Shown: in pieces, positions 21,650 through 33,400 of the stretch
How the letters are laid out: each line of letters starts with the position of its first letter
Numbering within the stretch: position 1 is the stretch's first letter
Assembly (NCBI GenBank): GCA_036245805.1
Contig: BTRK01000003.1
Location: 12,874,464-12,938,463, forward strand
Length of the DNA stretch: 64,000 nt
Origin: Pristionchus mayeri
Lineage: Eukaryota > Nematoda > Chromadorea > Rhabditida > Neodiplogasteridae
Reading direction: 5' to 3'
Position numbers and translations under genes: made by a program
The notes under the pieces: generated by a model
Told to the model about the DNA's origin: nothing
The model's input: the letters and a program-made list of their open reading frames with translations, nothing else
The model's database searches: none

Positions 21650-24048
21650 TCAGAATTTAAAAAAAAAGCTCACTTTGGTGCAGGAAGTACGACCAGATTG
21701 TCAATATTTGAGCCCATGATGAACACACCCCTGAAATTGAAAAGCCGCACTGAATGAGGGGAACCATTCCGGAACACGTCTCCTTGCATAGCCATTTGCC
21801 GCTCAAATTGCTCATGCAACGGCCAATAAACGAGAAACTCATGAAACATCGAACATTTTCAAGACCAGCTTTTTTTCCGCCCGATTGATAATTCAACCAT
21901 ACAAATATAATGCTATATTATTTTTTAAAACACACATTTTCAAGTCAGCTTCTTCTCTGACAGCCTGATAATACAACCAAATATACTATAATATTTTAAA
22001 CACACATTTTCATTTTACAAATACATTTTAAAACATTTAAAAGTACATCAATTTTCAAGCCCAGCTTCTCTTCCGCCAGCTATCTGTGCACGATTCTTGT
22101 CGGGGGCAGAACATCGACGCAGGTCGGATCGCACTGAACGAGGGTTTATTTTTTTTGTTTTTTTGCACCATTTTCAGTTATGTTGAAAGTGCATTAAGTA
22201 GCTCAACAGCATATCATTTAATTGGCGAACTTGGAACATACCCGAAAATGATACAAAAATACCCAAAAAGGGAAACCCTATTTGTGATGTAAATTTGTGA
22301 TCTGTAAATGCGATAAGGGAGGAACGTATATCTACGACCGGCCAAAACTGAAACAAAATAGTTGGAGTTCGATGTAAAGATTAGTGACATACAATACGTC
22401 AGTTCGTTCACCATGCGGTTTCTAGGAGCAATGGTCAGACTCTCCTCGTTTTGCACACTCTCTCACCGGTTAGAGAACGAGATAGAGAGCACGCAAAATG
22501 AAGAGAGTCAGGCGAATATTCTTTTCTAGTTACATCCGCGACGAAGTTTCGTAAGTTAATCATCTGCTCGTCGGTGAGCATCAGTTCATCGCGAAGAGTC
22601 ACGCTGTTCTCCCTGAATCGAATTTCCGCCCATTTTCTTTCTCCACTAGGGTTCCGGATTTGGGCGTAATTGGGAATCTTTTGAATCATTTTCGGATATG
22701 TTTCATGTGCGCTATACATGCATACTATATATTGTACATGAAACATATCTGAAAATGATTCAACATATGCCCAATTAAGTCCAATTCCGGAACCATATTC
22801 TCCACTTTTGGATGGGTCTGAGGATTGTAACATGAGAGGGAGAATGCAAATGATAAGTCGGGTTTGCGTTGAGAACTCTCACCTGAGATGAAATATCGGC
22901 GATGGTGCGGGTGCATCCATTCAGGATGAATGGAGAATGAAGTGGAAACAGCGAGCTTCTCAAAGATTTAAGATTAACAATAAAAGGGATGTTCCGGATT
23001 GATGGGGCAGATGCATCCTTGGGGCAAAAGCCAAAGATCAAAGATTAAGTTTTTGTTTCGTAAGTTCGAGTGAAGAAAGAGTGGAGACATTTGGACGAGG
23101 AAACACTAGCGCATTTCCATGCGAATGCTGAGGCTAAAGGGGAACGTGAGGGAGATGGAAAGAGAGGGCAGTTTAGAGAGGAGACAAATGGCAAAGAAAG
23201 CGAGAGAGGCGAAGCAAACAGGGTGAATGTTGAATGAGTCAGCGTTGTGCAATGTGAGCTCACGACTGGCACACGATTGACACGGCTAATTATCACCCTA
23301 ATAACACATTTTTCTAAAAGGAGCATACGAGAGAGATGTAGAGATAGAGATACAGTCATGATGACAAAGCGGAGAATCGAGGCAAACGTATCAAAGGCTG
23401 TGCTATCGTTGTGTAATGTGAGCTCAGAAACATTATTAAGTGTCAGGCAAGGCACAGACAAAACTGACAAATACAGTTATTGCTTTAATTTTATATGAAA
23501 CATACGAGAATCGCTCACTCGCTTGCTTTGAAATAGATCGAGATCATTTGTGTATACAGACGCACTATAAACGCAAACGGATTTCTAGAGTTAAGTTTGA
23601 TATGTTCCAAAAATAATTCATATCAAAACCCGATACAGTAAGCTAAAATTCCCTGTAAGAGCAAATTCGTCTCTTTGTGAGTTTGAAATAGACCTCGAAA
23701 CGAGTTTTTTTGCTTTTTCACGGAGGTTAATACAGGTTCAGATAACATGGAAAACGCATTTTCCCACGAACTACCCTCAGTCGCAGTTCTTGCCTTTATT
23801 ATCATCAGCATGTTTGAGCGTAGAAAATCGTTATTGGAAAATGAAAGGGAGGGGGTAATTTTTAAATAACGATTTTTTTCCAATAAGAGAACTATACTTG
23901 CAATGATACTCAACCACTGCGGCCGGACGACCGACCTTTTCCCTTTTCATCTTCGACGACTCGTTTCGAAAGCACATTGCGAGACCCTACGATTGATTTT
24001 CTCTGATTATAATAATAAATCATTGATACGCTTACCTGCTCCAGCCAT
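21650..24048 (-). CDS. Unidentified spliced locus C (left arm), exon fragments only
   Basis: A possible start exon ATGGCTGGAGCAG (24,048-24,036, donor GTAAGC) joins in phase to 23,986-23,910 (SRNVLSKRVVEDEKGKGRSS, TGA unless a GTTGAG donor is used). Further candidates are 22,645-22,534 (WAEIRFRENSVTLRDELMLT), a short exon near 22,347 (FWPVVDIRSS), and exons around 21,765 (PLHEQFERQMAMQGDVFRN). MITEs separate them, and one MITE end supplies the AG of an acceptor (CCCTAG at 22,646). The phases do not all agree, so this is not a complete gene and no family was recognised. It lies downstream of RBR B in the same orientation. Confidence 0.25.
21860..22085. repeat. Three degenerate tandem repeats of about 100 bp (left arm)
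   Basis: AGCTTCTCTTCCGCC, AGCTTCTTCTCTGAC and AGCTTTTTTTCCGCC, each preceded by TTTTCAAG and followed by TGATAATtCAACCA-like text, recur at about 85-105-bp spacing. The right-arm counterpart is 63,250-63,480. Confidence 0.5.
22195..22282. mobile_element. MITE-A family, divergent copy (left arm)
   Basis: TACCCGAAAATGATACAAAA and GGGAAACCCT define one end; the other, TGCACCATTTTCAGTTATG, lies at about 22,165. It resembles the AGGGTT-ended MITE-A family but with a different inner sequence. Counterpart: 63,052-63,188. Confidence 0.5.
22428..22515. repeat. CTCTC/ACCGGT hairpin (left arm)
   Basis: GACTCTC-CTCGTTTTGCACAC pairs with the inverse ending GCAAAATGAAGAGAGTC; the loop carries CTCTCTCACCGGT. 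The flank GAGCAATG also precedes the copy at 38,216. Counterpart: 62,814-62,901. Confidence 0.7.
22647..22796. mobile_element. MITE-A (left arm, copy 1)
   Basis: Ends AGGGTTCCGGATTTGGGCG and CCAATTCCGGAACC are inverted. The inner GATATGTTTCATGTGC pairs with TACATGAAACATATCTG, making the element almost a full palindrome around a TATACATGCATAC centre. Counterpart: 62,533-62,682. Confidence 0.85.
22917..23600. other. No gene seen; noncoding arm sequence with internal direct repeat
   Basis: The frames open here are low-complexity (Ser/Leu/Phe-rich) and lack splice logic. GTTGTGCAATGTGAGCTCA (23,246) recurs as GTTGTGTAATGTGAGCTCA (23,409), a short direct repeat. Counterpart: 61,729-62,412. Confidence 0.4.
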
Positions 24049-24496
24049 GAGGCTGAGTGAATGAGGTGGGTAGTCACCATCTACCCTGATACGGTAGAGT
24101 GGGAGGAAGAAATAAGAGGAAGATTGGCTTTGAGATTGAGAGAAAGGAAAAGACGTGGAATGGGGAGGACAAATGGCCATATATGGGGCTCATTTCCTGG
24201 TCGCTGCATACGTTGCCAATTACTGTGCGAATTCGCCTGGATACGGCGAAATCGACGGATGGATGATGAGAGGATGGAGAGGCTTCGTTCTCAAAACCTG
24301 GCGAAGAAGGACGATAATGGAACGAGAGTGAATGTTCGAACCCGACAATCAATGTAACTGAATGGTTTATGCAAAATTCCAAATTTTAATTTACTCTTAT
24401 CAATTCCTCTACGAATAAATAGTAAAAAGGGCATAATTTACAATAATCTTAAAGCAATAAAATGTGATAGATACGTTATTCAAAAATAAAACACAT

Positions 24497-27400
24497 TTAA
24501 CAATGATACATCGACAGAACGTTCCTACTCGCACTGAGTAGGTCTCTCGCTTTCTCGTTAGTGCGCCCGATCGTGTCAAGTGCTCGCGTGAAGAACAACT
24601 CGAGTTGCTCCCATCGCTGAAACATCCAGATTAGTGATGACAAATCGGCGAGTGCTATCCTCGTTACTAATAACGAGTCTAGATTGCAGTGTTGTTATTT
24701 CGAGTTACTCGCCACTCGCGAGTTAAATTAATAGATCCACTCGCGAGTGAAAATTCACTCGCGGGTGGATTCCTTTGTTCACGCTCGCGAATCTAATTAG
24801 ACTCGCGAGCATTCTCCATTCAAATTTGCCAGCACGCGGTCGCTCCTCTCTCTCTCTCTCTCTCTCTTCAGAGAATGAAAGCGCGAACAAAGGAATTCAC
24901 TCGCGAGTGACACTCGCGAATAGCACGTACTCACGAGTTAATTCCCCCCCCCCCTTTCACTCGCGAGTGATTGACCGATCCGAGTGGGCCGAAAATTAAC
25001 TCGGTGAGTGGCGAGCGCTCGCCGAGTGAAACTCGAGCATAACAACACTACTAGATTGAAAGCGAATCAATGACACCGTGAATCTGATTATTGAACGGAC
25101 TAGTGCTGACATGTATGCATACAACCTCCTAACTTTGTGTGCGCGCGGGAGGACAAAAGCAAAATGACCAAAAGCGCAACTCTGTGCTTTTGGTCGTTTT
25201 ACTTTTGCCCGCCCCGTGTGCTCCTTCACCGGTAAGACAGAACGAGAGAGTGTGCGATACTAGGAGAGTGCGCGACGTCATGCTTCATTATGAAATACAA
25301 AGTGTACCTGATCAGGACTCATCCAGTTGCCGTTGTCAGTTGGCGGCATTGACTGACGTTTGCACAGCTGTTGCACAAGTCGCATTTCGAGCATCAGAGC
25401 CACCTCCAAATAATTGTATTCACTCTTTCACTTATTCCGTTCGGGATCGCTATACTAACAAGAAACGCAGTTGGATAGAATCAGTGGTGTTTGCTTGGTA
25501 GTAATTTACATTTTTGAATGCAATATTTGACTAATTACCACTAGCATCGATTTCTCGAGCAGCTTTCCGTTTATTTTGTCGTGCGACTTCATGAATCTGC
25601 AACGTGTGGTAATTAGTTTATAATAAATAAATTGCTCCGCTTGTTTTACATCGGCTTCCAAACACACACCGAATGATATACATAATTGACATTACCTTTC
25701 ACATTCCTTGTGGTATGTGAAAGGCATACGTGTCTTAGTCAACGTGGACTCAAAGTTCGAGTGCCTTCCGCCACTCTCCGGACCGGTCTAACGATGTGAC
25801 AATAATGACCAGGGCGAAGTATCGCCTCTCGAAGTCTAGTGAATCAACCTGATATTCTTCTTGAATTGCTCGCAATTGATCGCATTCGATGGGGTGAGGC
25901 ATTCATCGAAATCTGCACGGCACAGCGACCATTCCTCCTCTGCAGCCGCTGCAGCTTCCTCGTCTAAACGACTTGTAAATTGTAATTCGAGAAAGAATTC
26001 CATGCTCACTTCTTTCCATTCCGACTGCCATAAGTTTCAGATTTACCTAATAGAATAAAATCCATTTTGGTGTTGGTGCCCCACAGTGTGGGAAAAAACT
26101 AAACAAAATCAGCTGGATAATATGAAAATACAATCAAAAAAGTGAGTATTGAAAGTCTACTATGTAGATTCCAAGCGATGGAGTATGTTTCACGAGAGTT
26201 GACTTGCTTTATGAGAAAAAACAGTAGGGTTACGGAATTGGGCGTGGGCATCTTTTGAATAATTGCCAGATATGTTTCATGTGCGCAATATTTGTATCAC
26301 GTGTATCACGAGTCACTGGAGGTATCCGGGAACATTTTCAAAAATGTTGAGCCTAATTTGAGTGATATTATAGTTGCAGAATACGCTAGGCATAAGATTT
26401 CGAAAAATAGTAGTCATTGGTCCCAGAGCCGGCTTTTAGGAATTTACCGGTTTTGCACCCGCCTACGATATATTTCAGCTCCCAGATGAGCTAGAGATCT
26501 GGATTTGGTCTCAAAATGTGCGAAAAATTATTTCCAGCAACTTTTATGTTTAGAGCAAGACGATTGGACAAATATTAAAAACATGCTGAGCGAAAAACCA
26601 CTTTTACCATTAAATTAAAAATATTCTGGATATCAAGCAGAAGAATGATACAGATTTTTAAAGCGGAATATGAAAGAAGAAGCACATGAGTATGCTATAA
26701 AAATATAAAAAACAAATCTGCGATGTCTCCTACTTGGCAATTTCCAATCAAACTCACGACTACGTGATATCAGAATGTTGAAAAAATATTAAATGGCGAA
26801 AATGCCCATTACAATATGTCAAATTCAACATTATTCGACTATTAATGATGGAACTGGTTAGATGACGTTGAAAAAACGCGAATTTTCGCAACCATCAAAA
26901 ATTCGATTTTTCGTCCTCCGAATTTTCCAAGTTACTTAAGATTTTCGCTTCTATGGGCATTCATTCAATGTACGAATTATAGTAGCGACCAAGATGAGTA
27001 AATAATATCATTTTTGGCTTACTAATACATTCCATTCTAATGATTGACAGTCTCAAACTTCCTATTTTCAAGTGGTCGATTGGGAACATATTTAGATTTT
27101 GACTGAATTTTCTGGAACCACCGCTTGTTTTTTGAACGAAAAATCATTTAGAATTATATACAAGTGAAATGAACCACAATCAAAATTCGAATTTTTTCAA
27201 ATTTATATTAGAGAATTGAGACAATTGTAATATTTTTTTAGTTATTTGGAGCATATAGTTATTTTTAGTTATAGAAACAATCTGTGGTTCCAGAAAATTC
27301 AGTCAAAATATAAATATATTCCCAATCGACCACTTGAAAATAACAAGTTTGAGCCCGTCAATCATTAGAATGGAAAGTTGAAGTAAGCCAAAAATGATAA

Positions 27401-30400
27401 TGTTTACTCATCTTGGTCGCTACTATTATTCTTACTTTAAATGAATGCCCAGAGAAGCGAAAATCTAAAGTTGCGAATTTTCAAACTTGGAAAATTCGGA
27501 GGACGAAAAATCGAATTTTTGATGGTTGCGAAAATTCGCGTTTTTTCAACGTCATCTAAGTAGTTCCATCAGGAATAGTCGAATAATGTTGAATTTGGCA
27601 TATTTGAATTCGCATTTTCGCCATTTAATATTTTTTCAACATTCTGATATCACGTAGTCGTGAGTTTGATTGGAAATTGCCAAGTAGGAGGCATTGGTTT
27701 TTATATTTTTATAGCATACTCATGTACTTCTTCTTTCATATTCCGCATTAAAAATCTGTATCATTCTTCTGCTTGATATCCAGAATATTTTTAATTTAAT
27801 GCTAAAAGTGGTTTTTCGCTCAGGATGTTTTCAATATTTGACCATTCGTCTTGCTCTAAACATAAAAGTTGCTGGAAATAATTTTTCGCACACTTTGAGA
27901 CCAAATCCAGATCTTTAGCTCATCTGGGAGCTGAAATGCATCGTAGCCGGGTGCAAAACCGGTAAATTCCTAAAAGCCGGCTCTGGGACCAATGACTACT
28001 ATTTTTCGAAATCTTATGCCTAGGGTATTCTACAACTATAATATCACTCAAATCAGGCTCAACTTTTTTGAAAATGTTCCCGAGGGGATAATTTTTCATC
28101 CGCTAACTCGTGATACACGTGGTATATTATATATTGCACATCAATTACGCCCCATCAATTACGTTCCGGAACCCTAAACGAGAGTCATAATATCTTGCTA
28201 AGCCAATAGTTACCGTTGCCTCTTGCACGAATGTCATCCCACTTGGCGGAATCTGGACATGTCAGCGGAGCGTGCTCGAGCTTGCCGCATCTGATTGGAA
28301 TACGGTGCATTAGGGAAGCCGGATAGTGGATTATCCATTAGCAAATGCACGCGTGTCGCGGCGATTTGAATTATCCACTATCAATTCACTATCCAAACCG
28401 CCTCGACGCGCGCGCGATGCACTAAATGACGTTTGGATTATCCGAACATAACGGATTATCCGTATAGTAAAACGGATAATTCGGATTATCCGTTTGATCG
28501 TCGCTTCTATCAGGTTGGTGAGAAAGTAATGCTCGATGTTCAAATTTTCGATTCTGAGTTACCCCGCCTTTAGTTGCCGTCTGATTATCATAGTGTTATG
28601 TATATTCGTTGAGTGCTTGGATACACTTTCCATCGCACATTGGTTCAAACCTATCAAGTTACTATTGAGACCACATTATGAAGACATAAGAGTGACTATC
28701 TGAGAGGACTGACCTCAGGCCGTACAGCAAAAAATTAAAGTTCATATAAAGATGGCCCTAGGGGTAACTTTTCACGTAGAGTTCGAAAATCGACCTTAGG
28801 AAGCAGTATCTCTCACGCCTCATTTCTTGTTCTGCGCTTTACTTGAGCGGTCGGTTTTTGTAATTTTTGAACGGCGCATTCAAACCCCATACATGTATAG
28901 TAATTCTGAAAGAACTCGACGAGATAAGCATTTTTATCGTTGGAAGTGAAAGGCTAGCGCATCTTTGAAAAATGTTGAGGCCATTTGAATTATTAAAATT
29001 TTTATTGTGAAAACATATATTCCGGGGTGCAATTTTAAGTATGTTCATTGGATTCCCCGTGAAAAGTTGCCCCTGGAACCAAATTTTCATTCTCAAATTC
29101 GCGATGCAATGATATTTCCCGAAATTCGGAAAAGGGAAGTATTGTGAATCAGAGAATTTCGAAAATCTCGTACATTTGCGATTTCAAAATGTTTATCAAT
29201 TAGGAAATGTTTTCAATACTGTACTTCAACTTTTTATGCATAATTAGAGAGTGTTCTCTTCAATAAACATGACTTACGACATCAAAAAATATTTTTTTTT
29301 TCACTTCACAATTTCTCAAATTTACACGTTGCAAACTCAAGATTTCGAGTCCGCTTGACGCTCTAGCTGTAGTCATGTTGTAGTATTCCTCGACATTTGT
29401 AAAAATTGGTGGAAGAGTACTCCTCCAATGTGCCGGGGCTCTAGTTAAAGGTACCCACCAGTCAAAAATCAACTGTGCTTCAATTTGCGCAGTTTTGTTC
29501 CCTCATTTCAATGCACTAATTCAAAAAAATTAAATAAATTTTATTAAAGCTAAAAATAAACAAAGCCGGGAAATAAAAATATTTGCTGTTCGTGTAGTCG
29601 AGGTATTACAATTACGGTATTTGATAGGAATTGATTAAAATTTTCATGGACTGGTCGCACTCGAACTCATTCAACCATTTTCCGCTGTTTTCCTGTTTAT
29701 TTCCAGCGATTCTTGTTGTATTTTACATAAAACTTCTTTGTATTGTATCGCTAATCACTTTTGTTCGCATGTATGCGGTTAGGAAACCAGTTTAACGCAA
29801 CTGCTCAAGAGTGAAGTTAGACTGTTTGAGTTCTCCTGTCAATGCATATCGTGCAATTGCCTCCTAGTAAATGCCCTTCAAATGCGTTGTGTGCCCACGT
29901 AAAGTAGAGGTCGCGAAAATGGTGCCGAAGAAGGAGGAGAAGAAGAAGGAGTGGCTGCTGCAGTTGAATCTACTGGAGGAGGAGAGGAGAGATTGACGTG
30001 TGGTAAAGAGCTCGGGCATGTATAATGCGGTTAGTAAAGTAATCTGACCCTATTGAGTAGCGAGCGAGCGTTTTCGGATTGCTTCATATTCTTTCTAATC
30101 GTATTTTATTGCTTACATTTGCTGTCAGTACACGGCTATGGTTTGCTGCTCCACCTGCCTGCTACGATCGCACTTATGCCGAACAATTCGCGACGTTGCC
30201 AACATTCACCAGGATGAGTTCAAGGTACTCGAAGAAAAGGCTATCAACGATTCAAGCAGAGGTGTGGTGAGCATGGCTCGCCACACCGACTTCGTGAGGG
30301 CACTACCAGGACCCCGAAGACGTGAGTCATATTGTATTTCGCCTATTGGACTTACCTTCATGGTCAGTATGACCTTTCGGTTGTATAATCCAATTCTGAA

Positions 30401-33400
30401 TCGATATAAAGCCCTTTCTTGTTGTGGTATTGGTAATCGAACGTTCCGTTTGCTACACTATGCGTTGTTAGCATTGTAAGAAGGGAAGGGGATGCTCTAG
30501 CAAGGCGATGTGCAGGCACTGGGCAAAATGTATTACTTACAAAAGGCATTAAATCGCATTCGTATGCCCTGAGGAGATAATCTGAATAATATACAAGCCC
30601 TGAGGAGGCAATACTACACACATAAACAGACAAGACTATGTAACATTCCAGCTCGAGGACTTTGAGCCCGAGCCAGCTCCATGTAGACTACTTTTCCCAT
30701 CAACTTGCCGGACTCAGTCGGGAATATCTGGAGTACGCATAACAATATCATTCGAAATATTTATTCAATTATGAAAACAAGAAATTTGAACGATGGGGAA
30801 AAATCAAACAACAAAACAGTGAAAAAAAAGATTATATTTCAAACAAATACTGTCGGGTCGACGCCGAACATGGATGGGCCATTGTCGATCACGTACTTGA
30901 GCACCTTCTCGCAGTCCTCCAGACCGCCGGGAAGACCTGATATCGATCGATAAATATGGCGTACTGCAGCCAATCGTTAACCAGTTCATACCTTGACGCC
31001 GTCCCAATGAGTCGTCTCCATGAGCAGATTCGGGTCCCCGTCGAACATCGGCCGAAGCAGTCGACTCAATGCGGTCAGTGTCCAGCGCGTCCAGTACATC
31101 ATACAGCAAGCGTCCGGATACAGGCGCGACTGCAATCGAGAACCCGGTTTACTACGGTAGTTCCGTGAGGAAGGAAGATCAATTCCCCGGGTCACAATCC
31201 TAACTCAACTTTCCTAGAAGCTTACAGAGACCCACCCCCTCGTCCCTGCCTAACCCTCCCCCTTTAGAGGAGTGGCCGAGTACCTAAACTTCAGCAGCCA
31301 AAAATCTAAGCCAGGGCTTAAGTAGCCGTATCATGAGAAAGGATGGAAGGGGGTGGGGTTTGGTAAGCTTCTAGGAAAGTGCCCTCACCGGATGTTAGTA
31401 GGAGATCCGATGCACGGGCTCGATGATGTGCATCGACACCTTGTCGATCATTGACTTGGTCATCTGAAGGGATAATATTAATCCCTTTTTTCTTCCTTTT
31501 CACAACGTGCAGATCCCAAATAAAAATCACTTTGCAATGATCCTTCTCTGCACCTACCGTACCTTGTCGGGGAGTGGTCGGTAGAGGGCTGGGGCGATGA
31601 GGTGAGATCCCTTCTGCGGCTTCTCGCCAGCCATCTGAATTTATATTACGGTAAGACGAGATCCAATTCGAGACCAACCTCGCTTCGCAGCTCCTTCAGC
31701 GGTATTCGCAGTTGCGCGTGGTGAAGGTGCGAGCAGTGGTGTAGCTGTGGCTACCGGGCACTCTGCAAGATACGGTAAATAACCAAGTCGGAAACTGCTT
31801 GTAGATGACATGGAGCAGTAAATTGACTGCTTCCAATTTGATTCCGCCGCCAAAATTACATATTCTACTTCGGTTTTTCAGCGCAGGATACGCGCCACTT
31901 GTGCGAAGCTGCGCGGCCACGCACTCCTCGTTTGCACACTCTTTCTCTCTGAGTATCCAGGACGAGAGAGTATGTGATACAAGGAGTGCGTGGCCGCGCC
32001 GCTTCGCAAAAGTGGCGCGCTTCCTGCGCTGAAAAACCGGAGTATCAGCATTAACTTAAATAAGGCAAAAATATAAACACGCCTTTTCCTCGAGCGCGCG
32101 GATGTCCGCTATCGTAAGACGATCCAGTCGTCCATCCAGCAGAACACCTACAATTTGTACAATTCGTCCATCCCCCTTTTCCAGAGCGAGCAGCCGTGAA
32201 TGGATGATGAATGTACATTAACAAGACAAAGACGTAAAGGGGGTATAATCGTAAATCAATATTCGAAAATGTCACGTGTCCTTCGCAAAGTTATCGTCGT
32301 CCCACCACTTTCATGTTTCATCGACACCTCATAAATGAATCCTCCGAAACGCGAACCTCGCGGTGGAACTTGGAGAACAGTCGTGAGTACTGCTTGTGGG
32401 AGAAGCTCTCGACCATCTGCTTGAAGCCGAATCACTTGAAGTGCGCGGACACCAGCTTGTACGGGCACATCACCTGACATTGGATATTTAAATATTTTAA
32501 TTATAAACAATCTTCTTGAGAATCACAAATTGGCTTGGCAACTTTTAAAATTCATGAGGGACCATCACAATCAAGAAATACAAATTCACTAGGCCAATCT
32601 GAGCATCAAAAGTAGATCCAATATCCATAGCTTCGACAAACAGACCGGGGAAATGGTATATAGAATCCCGCCATTAAAATTAGAGCCTACTTACCGTCGG
32701 CCACCTCCAGGAACTCCTTGTCGTTGGTGATGTCGATGTGGACGAACTCCCGCTTCGCCAGCTCCTTCTTCGAGAAGTCGTACGCCTGTATTTTTAACAA
32801 TTAAAAAAAAATTTAAACGTTGAACAGTAATATAACGACAAACAGGTTGATCCTACGAGCATATTTTCGAATTTAATAATTAAATCTAAACTAGTAATCG
32901 GTAATGTACACGTCATTCAATATCACTCTTGTGAGATTGTGGTAAACTACATTCGTGCATCGTGCGTATTTAAAATAAAAAAAGCACTTTGCAATGATCC
33001 TAATCTGAATCTATCATACCTTGTCGGGGCGGAAGGTAGAGGGCTGCGGCCATCAGCAGCACCAGCACGCCCACGCGCTCGATCGTCCGGCGATGAGGTG
33101 AGATCCCTTCTTCTGATTTTCGCCAGCCATCTGAATCGATTACGGTAAGACGAGAGGGTGAGCAATCGATAACTGATCCGATTAGAGACCAACCTCGCTT
33201 CGCAGCTCCTTCAACGGTGTTCGCTGTTGCGCTTGGTGCGTGGAGGTGCGAGCAATGGCAATCCTCGCCTTCTTGTTAGTGTGTGAGTGGTGTAGATGTG
33301 GCTACCGGTGTCTCGCCAGGCAAGAACTCGTCTCTGAAATGTAAAACAATTAGCGAAAGCGCTGGAATATGATATCAATATGTGATATCAATGTGTGATA

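Noticed and set aside
24061..24357. 98-codon frame rich in Arg/Glu (mirror 60,972-61,268)
   Set aside because: Purine-rich strand bias explains the open frame; no family resemblance or splice sites. The opposite strand start exon at 24,048 is more plausible.
24687..25050. Possible CRISPR-like repeat array (ACTCGCGAGT units)
   Set aside because: Units are short, self-complementary, irregularly spaced and inside an element with hAT ends and an 8-bp target duplication in a eukaryotic intron.
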